50,259 bases of DNA from an uncultured Actinomycetes bacterium (GTDB taxonomy: Bacteria > Actinomycetota > Actinomycetes > Nanopelagicales > Nanopelagicaceae): the NCBI GenBank assembly GCA_903873185.1, contig CAIQNN010000041.1:1-50259 (forward strand), in the 5' to 3' direction. Position numbers and translations under genes: made by a program. The stretch's first letter is position 1. Every line of letters starts with the position of its first letter. Shown piece after piece: positions 40,771 to 50,259 of the stretch. The notes beneath the pieces were generated by a model. That model was given only the letters and a program-made list of their open reading frames with translations, had not been told where the DNA came from and made no database searches.

Positions 40771-42039
40771 ATGGCTACTCCTTTAACCTCTCCCGCCGGC
40801 GGCATGCCACCGTTGATTACTAGCGTCTCGGAATTCGAAAAAGCAATCGCGGAAATTCTTTCTGGGACTGGACCAATAGCAATTGATGCTGAGCGAGCAT
40901 CTGGATATCGCTACAGCCAGCGTGCCTACCTAATACAGATTAAGCGAACCGAAGGCGGCTCACATCTAATTGATCCCATCGCAGTTGGCCCAACCTCGTT
41001 GTGGTCAAAACTTGGATCGGAATTAGAAGATCAAGAATGGATTATTCACGCCAGTACTCAAGATCTACCATGTCTACGAGAAGTGGGTTTACAACCGAAA
41101 ATACTTTTCGATACTGAGCTTGGTGGCCGAATTGCTGGTTGTGAGCGCGTCGGATTGGGACCGCTTTGCGAAGCGCTCCTGGATATTTCACTTGCAAAAG
41201 AACATAGCGCCGTTGATTGGTCAATGAGACCGCTGCGCGATGAATGGTTGAATTATGCGGCGTTAGATGTTGAAGTATTAATTGAATTGCGAAACGCGGT
41301 GTCGGATTTACTTGAAGCGCAAGGAAAACTTGAATGGGCGATGGAAGATTTCGCTGCAATTATCAAGGCGCCACCAGCACCACCAAAGAAAGATCCGTGG
41401 CGACGAACTTCTGGCATGCACAAGATTAGAGATCGGCAAACTCTTGCGATCATCAAGGAGCTCTGGAGTGCTCGCGATCGTTTTGCAGCTGAAATTGATT
41501 TGTCACCCGGTCGCGTCTTCAACGATGAGGTGCTCATTGAAATCGCAACGAAACGGCCACAACTTTCTGAGATGGAACGAGTCATCACCCGCAGAGGAAG
41601 ATCAGCTAATCCACCGATAAAAAGTTGGCACCAGTTAATAGAAGATGTGCTCGATGCACCAGCTTCGGAATATCCAGAGCTTCGGGTTGCCTCAACTGGC
41701 CTGCCACCGATAAAGATGTGGCGCGATAAAAGCCCCTTTGCCTATGCTCGATTGACTCATGCCAGAGCCGCAATTGGTGAACTCTCCATCGAGCTGGCCA
41801 TACCCGCCGAAAATTTGATCTCCCCAGAATCAGTTCGACGAGTTTGCTGGCCAGAGCCCAATATTGAACTCAATTCGGAGCAACAGCTAGATCAGGTCGA
41901 AGATACCTTGATGGACTTGGGGGCCCGGCATTGGCAGATCGATGCTGTGGCCTTAGCGCTATCGAAAGCTATTTTGGAGCGGGAGCCCATTCCAGTCGCC
42001 ATCGTCGAGACCCCAATCGAAGAAGGTCCAGTCGAGTGA
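40771..42039 (+). CDS. rnd: RNase D-like 3'-5' exonuclease with HRDC domain
   Basis: 422 residues. The DEDD exonuclease motifs are D39-x-E41 in AIDAERASG, HASTQDLPCL with the second Asp, and YAALDVEVLIEL with the last Tyr...Asp. An HRDC domain follows (around 212-290, KELWSARDRFAAEIDLSP), and an additional C-terminal region is present. It trims tRNA and other structured RNA 3' ends. It is co-transcribed with DUF3000. Confidence 0.92.
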   Translation: MATPLTSPAGGMPPLITSVSEFEKAIAEILSGTGPIAIDAERASGYRYSQRAYLIQIKRTEGGSHLIDPIAVGPTSLWSKLGSELEDQEWIIHASTQDLPCLREVGLQPKILFDTELGGRIAGCERVGLGPLCEALLDISLAKEHSAVDWSMRPLRDEWLNYAALDVEVLIELRNAVSDLLEAQGKLEWAMEDFAAIIKAPPAPPKKDPWRRTSGMHKIRDRQTLAIIKELWSARDRFAAEIDLSPGRVFNDEVLIEIATKRPQLSEMERVITRRGRSANPPIKSWHQLIEDVLDAPASEYPELRVASTGLPPIKMWRDKSPFAYARLTHARAAIGELSIELAIPAENLISPESVRRVCWPEPNIELNSEQQLDQVEDTLMDLGARHWQIDAVALALSKAILEREPIPVAIVETPIEEGPVE

Positions 42040-42043
42040 TGGG

Positions 42044-42071
42044 AATTACGCAACATTCAAGTTGCGTAATT
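42044..42071. terminator. Strong hairpin between RNase D and the iron permease
   Basis: AATTACGCAAC (42044-42054) and GTTGCGTAATT (42061-42071) pair perfectly over 11 bases around a 6-base loop. It lies 4 bases after the RNase D stop. There is no T-tract afterwards, so it may be a terminator or an operator for the iron permease 27 bases on. Confidence 0.55.
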
Positions 42072-42097
42072 AAAGCAACAGCCTTTAGGCTCAGCGC

Positions 42098-42904
42098 GTG
42101 CTAAGTACCTTTCTAATCGCCCTTCGTGAAGGGCTGGAAGCCTCCCTAATCATCGGGATCCTCCACGCCTACCTCTCGCGCTCCGGAAAGCGGGCGCTCC
42201 TGCCTTGGCTCTGGGCTGGAGTTGGGGTAGCGATTGCCTTTAGTTTGGGGCTCGGCGCATTTCTAAGTTTTACCTCGGCCCAGCTCTCTACCAAGGGCGA
42301 ACAAATCTTCGCCGGCACTACCTCTTTCGCCGCTGTAGCTTTAGTTACCTGGATGGTTTTTTGGATGAAGCGATCGGCTCGGGGGCTAAAAAATGAGCTT
42401 CAGGGCAAATTAGAGGCTGCCCTTCCACTTGGGAGAATCGCGCTGATTTTTGCCGCGTTTTTTGCCGTTGCTCGAGAGGGTCTAGAGACTGCGCTCTTTA
42501 TCTACACAAATTTCAAAACCGTCAGCACTGATACCGCTCCAACCCTTGGCTTAGTTATCGGCCTTCTGGTCGCGGTAGTTCTAGGCATCCTGGTCTATCG
42601 ACGAACCGTGACCATAAACCTAGGCAAATTTTTCACCATCACCGGGATCGCGTTGCTAGTCGTCGCGGCCGGCGTTCTCTCTCACGGCACTTCGGAGTTT
42701 CAGAATTTTGGCGCCCTTCCTGGCGCCCACGCCTTCCTTTGGAACTCTTCAGCTTCAAACTCGATTATTGCCACAATCTTCGACGGCACTATCGGAATTG
42801 GCGCTCAGTTCACCTGGTTGCAATTTTTGGTCTGGTCCAGCTATCTCTTCTTGACCCTTCGCTTCTACACCGCCACAGCCAAGGAAGGGCAACCCGTTAG
42901 TTAA
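42098..42904 (+). CDS. FTR1/EfeU-type iron permease
   Basis: 268 residues with 7 predicted helices. Both REGLE motifs are present, in IALREGLEASL at the start and AVAREGLETALF in the middle, which bind iron in this family. It starts at a GTG. EfeO and EfeB, which usually accompany EfeU, are not in the window, so whether it imports Fe(III) or Fe(II) alone is unclear. Confidence 0.9.
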   Translation: MLSTFLIALREGLEASLIIGILHAYLSRSGKRALLPWLWAGVGVAIAFSLGLGAFLSFTSAQLSTKGEQIFAGTTSFAAVALVTWMVFWMKRSARGLKNELQGKLEAALPLGRIALIFAAFFAVAREGLETALFIYTNFKTVSTDTAPTLGLVIGLLVAVVLGILVYRRTVTINLGKFFTITGIALLVVAAGVLSHGTSEFQNFGALPGAHAFLWNSSASNSIIATIFDGTIGIGAQFTWLQFLVWSSYLFLTLRFYTATAKEGQPVS

Positions 42905-42931
42905 TTCCCCTTTTGGTAATTCCCTTTTTCA

Positions 42932-42945
42932 TTACTGGCGAGTAA
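42932..42945. promoter_or_regulatory. Palindromic operator candidate upstream of fadA
   Basis: TTACTGGCGAGTAA has perfect 5-base arms around GGCG. It lies about 50 bases before the thiolase ATG. TetR-type regulators of fatty acid breakdown use operators of this size and symmetry; a second GTAAT/ATTAC pair overlaps it on the left. Confidence 0.5.
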
Positions 42946-42957
42946 CCTTTCAAGATC

Positions 42958-42981
42958 AGCGGGCATCGCCCCGCTCTTTTT
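42958..42981 (+). terminator. Terminator between the iron permease and fadA
   Basis: AGCGGG (42958-42963) and CCCGCT (42970-42975) pair around a 6-base loop and are followed by CTTTTT. It lies in the 91-base gap just before the thiolase gene, so it could also attenuate fadA if the promoter is upstream of it. Confidence 0.75.
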
Positions 42982-42995
42982 GCGAAAGGTCGGCA

Positions 42996-44183
42996 ATGAA
43001 TCGACGAGTTGTCCTAGTAGATGCAGTTCGTACCCCATTTGGTAAAGCTGGAAGCCTCTATTCCGGAGTCCGAGCCGATGACATCATGGTCCGTTGCCTG
43101 CGTGGCTTGCTTGAGCGAAATGCCGCCATCCCCGTCGCCGACTTTGACGATGTTGCGATCGCGGCGGCTACCCAATCAGGTGATCAAGGTATGAACATCG
43201 GGCGTTCAGTTGCGCTGCTCGCCGGTCTGCCAAATACCGTTCCCGGATATTCAGTTGATCGTTGGTGCGCGGGTGCGATGACAGCGGTGACAACCATCTC
43301 TGGTGCAATCAGCATGGGTGCTTATGACATTGCGATCGCTGGTGGCGTCGAACATATGGGAAATCACCCGATGGGCGATGGCATCGATCCCAATCCCCGT
43401 TACCTAGCCGAAAAAATCGTGGAAACTGATGCGCTAAATATGGGTAGCACGGCAGAACGATTACACGATCGATTCCCACATTTAACTAAAGAACGCGCCG
43501 ATAAATATGCCGTTGCTTCACAACAGAAAACAGCGGCCTCGTATGCCGCAGGTGGAATTCAACGAGACTTAATTCCAGTTGCAATTCGTAGCGCCGAACT
43601 TGGTTGGGGTGTAGCCACAGTCGATGAACCGCCGCGACCAACTACAACCCTAGAAGCTCTTGCAGCGCTCAAGACGCCCTTTCGAGCAGCTGGTCGAGTC
43701 ACTGCTGGAAATGCCGCTGGTTTAAATGATGGCGCGGCCGCTGCGATTTTGGCGAGCGAAGAATATGCGATCGCCAATGGATTAACTATCAAAGCCAAAT
43801 TAGTAACCTTCGCCTTCGCCGGAGTCGAACCAGAGATCATGGGTTACGGCCCAGTCCCGAGCACCATTAAAGCCCTCGCAAAAGCTGGACTGACAATTGA
43901 TGAGATCGGGCTTTTCGAAGTTAACGAAGCCTTTGCGATCCAAGTGCTCTCATTCCTGGATTATTTTGGCTTGGCCGATGACGATCCCCGCGTTAATTTA
44001 TATGGCGGTGCCATTGCCGTCGGTCATCCCCTTGCCTCGTCCGGCGTGCGATTGATGATCAACTTGGCTCGCGGTTTTGAAGCCAACCCACAGGTCCGAT
44101 ACGGGATAACCACGATGTGCATCGGTTTAGGCATGGGCGGAACAGTTATTTGGGAAAATCCACATTTTGAAGGAGCGAAATAA
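42996..44183 (+). CDS. fadA: Acetyl-CoA acyltransferase (thiolase, beta-oxidation)
   Basis: 395 residues. The active-site Cys is in DRWCAGAM, His in NEAFA, and the second Cys in TTMCIGLGMGG, and the GGAIAVGHPLASSG block is complete. It cleaves 3-ketoacyl-CoA to acetyl-CoA and a shorter acyl-CoA. It is followed by the fadB gene 2 bases after its stop, as in the classic fadAB pair. GAAAGG precedes the ATG. Confidence 0.93.
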   Translation: MNRRVVLVDAVRTPFGKAGSLYSGVRADDIMVRCLRGLLERNAAIPVADFDDVAIAAATQSGDQGMNIGRSVALLAGLPNTVPGYSVDRWCAGAMTAVTTISGAISMGAYDIAIAGGVEHMGNHPMGDGIDPNPRYLAEKIVETDALNMGSTAERLHDRFPHLTKERADKYAVASQQKTAASYAAGGIQRDLIPVAIRSAELGWGVATVDEPPRPTTTLEALAALKTPFRAAGRVTAGNAAGLNDGAAAAILASEEYAIANGLTIKAKLVTFAFAGVEPEIMGYGPVPSTIKALAKAGLTIDEIGLFEVNEAFAIQVLSFLDYFGLADDDPRVNLYGGAIAVGHPLASSGVRLMINLARGFEANPQVRYGITTMCIGLGMGGTVIWENPHFEGAK

Positions 44184-44185
44184 TT

Positions 44186-46288
44186 ATGAGCACAACAGCG
44201 CCAACTCCTGATGAGGTCGTCACTAACGCTTTTCTTCGCGAAGTAGATTTAAAGCCATTTGGATTTGATGGCACTTTGGCACTAATCACTTTAGATAATG
44301 GGATGGATCACAATCGTCCCAATACTTTGGGAATTAAATCCTTACTCTCAATTCAAACCGCCATCACGCAGGCTGAAGCAAGTTCGGCTAACGCAATTGC
44401 CATAATTGGAAAACCCTTCATTTTTGCCGCCGGCGCCGATCTCTCCGGGATCTCCTTTGTATCAGATCGCTCGCAAGCTCTAGCGTTCGGAAAATTGGGG
44501 CATGACGTTTTTCGCAAGCTCGGCGAAGGTTCAAAGCCGACTTTTGCTTTTATAAATGGCCTGGCGCTTGGTGGTGGGCTGGAAATTGGATTGCACTGCA
44601 ACTATCGAACTTTGGCAACTACGGCGTTCACTGCCTTACCTGAAGTTTTCCTTGGCTTGCTTCCAGGCTGGGGCGGTGCAACTCTGCTTCCAAAGTTAAT
44701 CGGTCCCGAAAAAGCAGTACAGGTAATAATTTTAAATGCGTTGAATAACAATACGATGATGCGGGCGAAGGATGCGCTTTCGCTAGGTGTTGTTGATGCC
44801 ATATTTGAACCTGCCGACTTCTTGGAAAAGTCCGTTGGCTTTGTCGCCGAAGTTTTAAGTGAGAAGCGCGTCATCAAGCGCACCGACTTCAGCGTGGATA
44901 CTCAAGCCTGGGAGCGAGCTAACGCTATCGGCGTAGCTGCAATGCAAAAGAAATATGGTTCGGCCGAAATCGCCGCCCCTATAAAAGCTCTTCAGTTGAT
45001 TGATGATGCCCGCACAAATTCGCGCAGCGAAGGTTTCGACGCCGAGGATCGCGAACTCACCGAACTCACCATGAGCGACCCACTTAGAGCTTCGCTTTAT
45101 GCCTTCAACTTGATTCAAAAAAAGAGCAAGAAGGTTGAGGGCGCACCAAAGCCCGCCCTTGCCAGGAAAGTTACAAAGGTTGGCGTAGTTGGAGCGGGCC
45201 TTATGGCCTCACAACTGGCCCTGATCATGTTAAGGAATCTTAAAGTTCCGGTTGTCATTACTGACTTGGATCAAGAGCGCATCGATAAAGGTCTCGCCCA
45301 CATTCGAGCCGAACTTGCAAAGTTGGTAGAGAAGCGTCGCATGAGTTCGGAAACTGCGGCTCGGCTTTCCACTTTAGTTTCAGGTTCACTCGATAAGTCG
45401 GGCTTTGCCGATGCCTCCTTTGTCATTGAAGCGATCTTCGAAGAACTTTCGTTAAAGCAAGAACTTTTCTTAGAATTAGAAAAGATCCTCGCCCCAGAGT
45501 GTGTTTTGGCTACAAACACCTCTTCACTCTCGGTCACGAAAATGTCGGAGTCGCTCGCCCATCCAGAGCGCGTCATCGGTTTTCACTTCTTTAATCCAGT
45601 GGCGATCATGCCTTTACTCGAAATTGCTAGAACGCCAAGCACCGATGATGAAACCACCGCAACCGCTGTCGCAATTGGTAAAGAGCTCAAGAAGACCATG
45701 GTGATAGTTAAAGATTCACCGGCATTTGTTGTGAATCGCCTACTTACTCGATTTATGGGCGAGATAACCGACGCGGTCGATGAAGGAACACCGCCATTGA
45801 TTGCTGATGGTGCGATGGCGCCACTTGGATTGCCAATGAGTTCGTTCGCGTTATTGGGTTTGGTCGGACCCGGAGTAGCGTTACATGTTGCCGAAACGCT
45901 GCACCATAATTTGGGAGATCGTTATCGCATCTCCCCCACCATGCAATCCTTCGTGCGCGAGGGTGTTCGAACTTTCTATATTAAGAATGAAGATGGCACT
46001 CAAGTCGTAAACCCCGAAGCCGAAAAGCTTCTGGTGCAAGGATCGATTTCATCTACCGCAGAGCAAGTTCGAGTTCGGGCGTTAACCGCGTTGGCTCAAG
46101 AAGCGCGAATGATGCTGGATGAAGGTGTCGTTTCAACGCCTCAAGAGATCGATATCTGCATGCTTATGGGTAGTGGCTGGCCACTGCATCTGGGCGGAAT
46201 TTTGCCTTACCTGGACCGCGAAGGAATCAGCGAAGCCGCAACCGGCAAACGTTTTCACGCAGCCGGTGTTGCATCCCTACCTAACTAG
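44186..46288 (+). CDS. fadB: Multifunctional fatty acid oxidation protein (hydratase + 3-hydroxyacyl-CoA dehydrogenase)
   Basis: 700 residues. The N-terminal crotonase domain (to about 230) has AAGADLSGI and [13 protein letters not shown]. The Rossmann domain has [13 protein letters not shown] (from about residue 332), [11 protein letters not shown] and [13 protein letters not shown], and the C-terminal 3HCDH regions follow. It hydrates enoyl-CoA and oxidises 3-hydroxyacyl-CoA. It pairs with FadA in the beta-oxidation complex. Its stop TAG shares bases with the aconitase stop on the other strand in CTAG (46285-46288). Confidence 0.93.
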   Translation: MSTTAPTPDEVVTNAFLREVDLKPFGFDGTLALITLDNGMDHNRPNTLGIKSLLSIQTAITQAEASSANAIAIIGKPFIFAAGADLSGISFVSDRSQALAFGKLGHDVFRKLGEGSKPTFAFINGLALGGGLEIGLHCNYRTLATTAFTALPEVFLGLLPGWGGATLLPKLIGPEKAVQVIILNALNNNTMMRAKDALSLGVVDAIFEPADFLEKSVGFVAEVLSEKRVIKRTDFSVDTQAWERANAIGVAAMQKKYGSAEIAAPIKALQLIDDARTNSRSEGFDAEDRELTELTMSDPLRASLYAFNLIQKKSKKVEGAPKPALARKVTKVGVVGAGLMASQLALIMLRNLKVPVVITDLDQERIDKGLAHIRAELAKLVEKRRMSSETAARLSTLVSGSLDKSGFADASFVIEAIFEELSLKQELFLELEKILAPECVLATNTSSLSVTKMSESLAHPERVIGFHFFNPVAIMPLLEIARTPSTDDETTATAVAIGKELKKTMVIVKDSPAFVVNRLLTRFMGEITDAVDEGTPPLIADGAMAPLGLPMSSFALLGLVGPGVALHVAETLHHNLGDRYRISPTMQSFVREGVRTFYIKNEDGTQVVNPEAEKLLVQGSISSTAEQVRVRALTALAQEARMMLDEGVVSTPQEIDICMLMGSGWPLHLGGILPYLDREGISEAATGKRFHAAGVASLPN

Positions 46289-48942
46289 GCAAGTAGCGAG
46301 CGAAGCACGTATTGCATGATGCCACCGTGGCGGAAGTAGTCCGCTTCCCCCGGTGTATCAATTCGAACCTGGGCTTCAAAACTCTTCTCGCCTGCAGTTA
46401 CCGTCACGGTTTTTGGCGTGTTTCCACTGTTTAGTTCGGTAATTCCAGTAATCGCAAAAGTTTCTTCCCCTGTGAGCCCGAGCGACTGGACGTTTACGCC
46501 GGCCGGGAATTGCAAAGGTAAAACTCCCATTCCAATTAAGTTAGAGCGGTGAATTCTTTCAAATGATTCTGCAATTACTGCCCGAACGCCAAGCAGTGCA
46601 GTTCCCTTTGCAGCCCAATCTCGTGATGAGCCGGAGCCATATTCCTTACCAGCCATGATAATCAGGCCAACATTTGCAGCCTGGTAAGCAATTGCGGCAT
46701 CGTAAATCGTGCTTTGCGCACCGTTGTCGAGGAAGTTGCGGGTAAATCCGCCTTCGACGCCATTGAGCAGCAAGTTCTTTAGCCGAATATTCGCAAAGGT
46801 GCCACGAATCATCACTTCGTGGTTACCGCGACGGGAACCATAGGAGTTGAAATCGATTCTTTCGATTCCATGCTCAGCCAGATATTTTCCAGCAGGAGAA
46901 TCCGCCTTGATATTTCCAGCTGGTGAGATGTGATCGGTAGTTACTGAATCACCCAAAATTGCGAGGACTCGAGCGCTAGCGATATCAGTTACCGGCTTTG
47001 GTTCGCGCGGCATTCCTTCAAAATAAGGTGGCTTTCGAACGTAGGTTGATTCCGCATCCCAATCAAAGGTCTTTCCAGTTGGGGTATCAAGACTCTTCCA
47101 GCGGTGATCGCCTTCGAATACCGTGGCGTAATCTTTGGTAAACATCTCCGAGGAAATCGAGGCCGAGACAACTGCTTCAATTTCTTCGGCAGATGGCCAA
47201 ATATCCTTGAGGAAAACTGGCTGGCCATCAGATCCAGTTCCAATTGGATCACTCTCAAAATTGTGATCCATGGTGCCAGCCAATGCATATGCAACGACTA
47301 GTGGCGGCGAAGCCAAGTAGTTCATTTTAATATCTGGACTAATGCGTCCCTCAAAGTTTCGATTTCCAGAGAGCACGGCGCTAACCGCCAAATCATTCTC
47401 GTTAATCGCTTTGCTAACCTCAATAGGAAGCGGACCTGAGTTTCCAATACAGGTGACGCAACCGTAACCAACCAAGTTAAACCCAAGCGTTTCCATGTAA
47501 GGAGTTAGACCAGCTCGATCGTAATAATCAGTTACAACTTTCGAACCCGGAGCCAAAGTTGTTTTAACCCAAGGCTTACTGCGCAACCCTCTCTCTACCG
47601 CTTTCTTGGCCAATAGCGCGGCGCCAATCATTACGGATGGATTTGAGGTATTAGTGCAAGATGTGATCGAGGCGATCACTACTGCGCCATTTTGAACCGA
47701 AGTCGCAGTGCCATTTACCGAAATTGAAACTGGCTCGCTCTTGGTCTTCTCGGAGAAATAACTGGGAACTATTTTCTCGTAAGAGGACTTCGCTTGATCC
47801 AGGGCAATACGATCTTGTGGCCGCTTAGGTCCAGCGATTGAGGGAACAACGGTTGATAAATCAAGTTCCAATTTTTCGGAGAAGCGCGGTTCGTGATTTG
47901 GATTGTGCCAAAGGCCATTTCGCTTGGCATATTTTTCAACCAATTCAATCTCGGCTGCAGTGCGACCAGTGAGCGTTAGATAGCGAAGGGTTTCTTCATC
48001 TATTGGGAAGATCGCACAAGTTGAGCCATACTCCGGCGACATATTGCCGATTGTGGCGCGATTTGCCATCGGAAGCGCAGTGACTCCGGGACCATAAAAT
48101 TCCACGAACTTGCCTACGACTCCGTGCTTGCGAAGTTTTTCGGTAATAGTAAGAACTAAGTCGGTTGCAGTAGTCCCGATTGGCATCTGATCATTTAATT
48201 TAAAACCAACGACTCTTGGAATCAACATCGATACTGGCTGGCCAAGTAGCGCGGCCTCTGCCTCAATACCGCCGACGCCCCAACCTAGAACGCCAAGGCC
48301 GTTAACCATGGTTGTATGTGAATCGGTTCCAACTACCGTATCTGGATAGGCGCGTAATACGCCCCCTACGGAACGGGTCATCACAACACGAGCCAAGAAT
48401 TCGATATTTACTTGGTGAACAATTCCGGTTCCCGGTGGAACAACTTTGAATTCATCAAATGCGCCCTGCCCCCATCGAAGGAAGCGATAACGCTCTCGGT
48501 TTCGTTGGTATTCAATGTCAGTGTTCTGTTCAAAAGAATCCGCAGTTCCGAACATGTCGGCGATTACGGAGTGATCGATAACCAACTCGGCTGGCGCCAA
48601 TGGATTTACCTTGGTTGGATCGCCACCTAGTTCAGCAATTGCTTCCCGCATTGTTGCTAAGTCCACGATGCACGGAACGCCAGTGAAGTCCTGCATGATG
48701 ACTCGTGCTGGCGTGAATTGAATTTCGGTGTCGGGCTCAGAATCAGGATTCCATCCGGCAAGGGCGCTGATCTGCGCCGCCGTGATATTTGCGCCATCTT
48801 CAGTGCGCAGTAAATTTTCTAGAAGTACTTTAAGACTAAATGGCAGCGTATCCGCCCCATCTAGCCCCGTGATATCAAAAATCTCATAATCTTTGCCAGC
48901 TGCAGATAACGTTGACTTGGCGTTGAAAGAATTCTTACTCAT
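46285..48942 (-). CDS. acnA: Aconitate hydratase (AcnA type)
   Basis: 885 residues, the full length of the monomeric aconitase/IRP1 group. It interconverts citrate and isocitrate using a 4Fe-4S cluster. The cluster cysteines are in [11 protein letters not shown] and [13 protein letters not shown], and the swivel domain has [16 protein letters not shown] and the [11 protein letters not shown] block. The start ATG 48942 gives the usual N-terminus. It converges on fadB, overlapping by 4 bases. There is no regulatory RNA element obvious in the short upstream gap. Confidence 0.96.
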   Translation of the reverse strand: MSKNSFNAKSTLSAAGKDYEIFDITGLDGADTLPFSLKVLLENLLRTEDGANITAAQISALAGWNPDSEPDTEIQFTPARVIMQDFTGVPCIVDLATMREAIAELGGDPTKVNPLAPAELVIDHSVIADMFGTADSFEQNTDIEYQRNRERYRFLRWGQGAFDEFKVVPPGTGIVHQVNIEFLARVVMTRSVGGVLRAYPDTVVGTDSHTTMVNGLGVLGWGVGGIEAEAALLGQPVSMLIPRVVGFKLNDQMPIGTTATDLVLTITEKLRKHGVVGKFVEFYGPGVTALPMANRATIGNMSPEYGSTCAIFPIDEETLRYLTLTGRTAAEIELVEKYAKRNGLWHNPNHEPRFSEKLELDLSTVVPSIAGPKRPQDRIALDQAKSSYEKIVPSYFSEKTKSEPVSISVNGTATSVQNGAVVIASITSCTNTSNPSVMIGAALLAKKAVERGLRSKPWVKTTLAPGSKVVTDYYDRAGLTPYMETLGFNLVGYGCVTCIGNSGPLPIEVSKAINENDLAVSAVLSGNRNFEGRISPDIKMNYLASPPLVVAYALAGTMDHNFESDPIGTGSDGQPVFLKDIWPSAEEIEAVVSASISSEMFTKDYATVFEGDHRWKSLDTPTGKTFDWDAESTYVRKPPYFEGMPREPKPVTDIASARVLAILGDSVTTDHISPAGNIKADSPAGKYLAEHGIERIDFNSYGSRRGNHEVMIRGTFANIRLKNLLLNGVEGGFTRNFLDNGAQSTIYDAAIAYQAANVGLIIMAGKEYGSGSSRDWAAKGTALLGVRAVIAESFERIHRSNLIGMGVLPLQFPAGVNVQSLGLTGEETFAITGITELNSGNTPKTVTVTAGEKSFEAQVRIDTPGEADYFRHGGIMQYVLRSLLA

Positions 48943-49012
48943 CTGTTATTTCATCCACTCTCGATAAAATTTCTCAGTTTTCCGCTTAGGAACACCGCTA
49001 TCTTAGTGTGAG

Positions 49013-50233
49013 TTACTTTGTCAGGCTAAATTTCACGACCGTTTCGACGTGCCCGGTCATCGGAAAGAGATCAAATCCCACTATGTGGTCAATGACATAC
49101 CCAGCTTCAAGCAGGAATTTGCTGTCTCGAGCCAGCGAGGCTGGATCACAAGAGATATAGACAATCCGACGAGGCTGATGTCTGATAATTGAAGTGATAA
49201 CCATCTCGCCGGCGCCAGTGCGAGGTGGGTCTAGCAAAATAACATCCACCCGCTTGATCGGAGGCAGACGTTGTTCAACGCCACCGCGATGTACTTCTAC
49301 ATTCTTTTTTGCGGCAAAGATTCTTGTTGCATCATCGACCGCCCGACGATCGGATTCGATCAAGTGGACCTTTCCAGAATCTCCCACCTGGCGGGCGATT
49401 TCAGCGGTAAATAACCCTACGCCCGCGTACAGATCGCAAACATGGTCGCCATATTGAAGTTCCAGAGCTTCCATCGCCGCCGTCATAAGTGTGCTTGGCG
49501 CCATCACATGGCTCTGCCAAAAAGATTGTGGCGAGATCAAGAAATCGTGACCGTTGGCGGTTTCAGTTAGCCGGGTGGGTCCAGAAATATTTCGCCCGCC
49601 GCGAAAAACATTTACCTCGCCTGCGCTTGAAGCCGCGACTTCAATTCGTTGGTCACCATTCCATTTTCGTTTGGAAAGCAGCGGAATATCAATATCCTCA
49701 ACCGCAATCAGGCAATCATCAATCTCAGTGACTTCATTGCTTCGCGATGAGAAGAGTCCCAAATGGCCAGATTCTGAAATCGAGAAATCCATTCGGGTTC
49801 GCCAACGAAGCCCATCTGATGGTTCAACGCCAACAACTTCCACTTCCAACTCCTGCTTTGCCAACCTGGAGAACTGCTCCTCGATAATCTGAGATTTAAG
49901 TTCGCGCTGGTAACCAATTTCGATATGTTGAAAATCGCAACCGCCGCACCCGCCGGGGCCAGAAAACTCACAAGGCGCCAGAACGCGGTGAGCAGATGGG
50001 GTCAGGATTTCAATGGCATCGCCATGAGCAATTTTTGCCGCTACGGCGGTAATCTCGACCTTCGCTAGCTCGCCGGTAATGCCATGGCGAACGAAAATAA
50101 CCTGGCCGTTATAGCGAGCGACAAAGTGGCCACCATGAGCAACAGCGCCAATCTCAACTTCCACAATCTGGCCAACAGAGAGGCGATCTTCACTTTGTGG
50201 GGTTTCGGCGGCATTTGGGCTTTTTGATTCCAT
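49013..50233 (-). CDS. TRAM-domain RNA uracil-C5 methyltransferase (TrmA/RlmD family)
   Basis: 406 residues. The N-terminal TRAM domain (about 17-75) is followed by a cysteine cluster C88...C96-x2-C99 in PCEFSGPGGCGGCDF that could hold a 4Fe-4S cluster as in RlmD. The SAM-binding domain has DLYAGVGLFTAEIA, LDPPRTGAG and the catalytic Cys in YISCDPASLARD. It methylates uracil at C5 in 23S rRNA or tRNA; which one cannot be told. The gene is complete and 26 bases remain to the window edge. Confidence 0.9.
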   Translation of the reverse strand: MESKSPNAAETPQSEDRLSVGQIVEVEIGAVAHGGHFVARYNGQVIFVRHGITGELAKVEITAVAAKIAHGDAIEILTPSAHRVLAPCEFSGPGGCGGCDFQHIEIGYQRELKSQIIEEQFSRLAKQELEVEVVGVEPSDGLRWRTRMDFSISESGHLGLFSSRSNEVTEIDDCLIAVEDIDIPLLSKRKWNGDQRIEVAASSAGEVNVFRGGRNISGPTRLTETANGHDFLISPQSFWQSHVMAPSTLMTAAMEALELQYGDHVCDLYAGVGLFTAEIARQVGDSGKVHLIESDRRAVDDATRIFAAKKNVEVHRGGVEQRLPPIKRVDVILLDPPRTGAGEMVITSIIRHQPRRIVYISCDPASLARDSKFLLEAGYVIDHIVGFDLFPMTGHVETVVKFSLTK

Positions 50234-50259
50234 AGGGATGAGCCTAAGGGTGTAAGTTC

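Noticed and set aside
1-50259. CRISPR arrays, tRNA/rRNA genes, insertion sequences, prophage
   Set aside because: No regularly spaced direct repeats, cloverleaf-like segments, transposase or integrase frames were seen in the intergenic spaces.

Overview
This window looks like a chromosomal stretch of a small-genome actinobacterium of moderate GC, plausibly the freshwater order Nanopelagicales (acI-like) or a close relative. That placement is inferred from gene content, order and style, not from a marker gene. The actinobacterial signs are: PadR regulator with inositol-phosphate synthase; PlsC, ROK glucokinase, SRPBCC protein, FadD15-type ligase and PimB-type mannosyltransferase in one neighbourhood; DUF3000 protein followed by RNase D; FadA and FadB next to a monomeric aconitase and a TRAM/TrmA-type RNA methyltransferase; and two ECF sigma/anti-sigma pairs. 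Packing is tight, with many overlapping or abutting gene ends, and GTG and TTG starts are common.

Region by region. 1-2370: start of a threonine dehydrogenase-like gene, then an ECF sigma/zinc anti-sigma operon divergent from a secreted repeat protein; the two transcripts share the same ECF promoter motif. 2390-4504: phosphoribosyltransferase and an ABC-F ATPase. 4512-14875: an amine-catabolism island made of a class III aminotransferase, a choline/ethanolamine-kinase-like protein, a dimethylglycine dehydrogenase-type FAD/GcvT fusion, a class I glutamine amidotransferase, an APC permease, a glutamine synthetase-like gamma-glutamyl ligase and an aldehyde dehydrogenase. 15020-17244: a class II amidotransferase and a second ECF sigma factor with a Ser/Pro-rich membrane partner. 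17396-23973: TetR regulator with a divergent drug-efflux permease, a CopC-like protein, a three-gene polar amino acid ABC importer and a NiCoT nickel/cobalt permease. 23979-26712: SDR and enoyl-CoA hydratase pair, a stand-alone GerE-type HTH protein and a two-helix membrane protein.

26822-29997: ino1 with PadR, a LysE-type exporter and a Cas4-like PD-(D/E)XK protein with four conserved-looking cysteines. 30001-38719: lipid and envelope genes (acyltransferase, hydrolase fused to a membrane tail, Gfo/Idh/MocA oxidoreductase, ROK kinase, SRPBCC protein, acyl-CoA ligase, a sensor-less histidine kinase with its response regulator, PimB-like mannosyltransferase and a small CxxC protein). 38775-50233: RibD-C reductase, EamA exporter, DUF3000, RNase D, FTR1 iron permease, the beta-oxidation pair fadA-fadB with a palindromic operator candidate, aconitase and a 23S/tRNA uracil methyltransferase-like protein.

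The most system-like part is the 4.5-14.9 kb island. The proposed logic is import of an amine, gamma-glutamylation by the GS-like ligase, oxidation by the FAD enzyme (with the C1 unit passed to tetrahydrofolate) and the aldehyde dehydrogenase, and release of glutamate by the amidotransferase-fold protein. The substrate cannot be read from sequence. No rRNA, tRNA, CRISPR array, insertion sequence or prophage was found.
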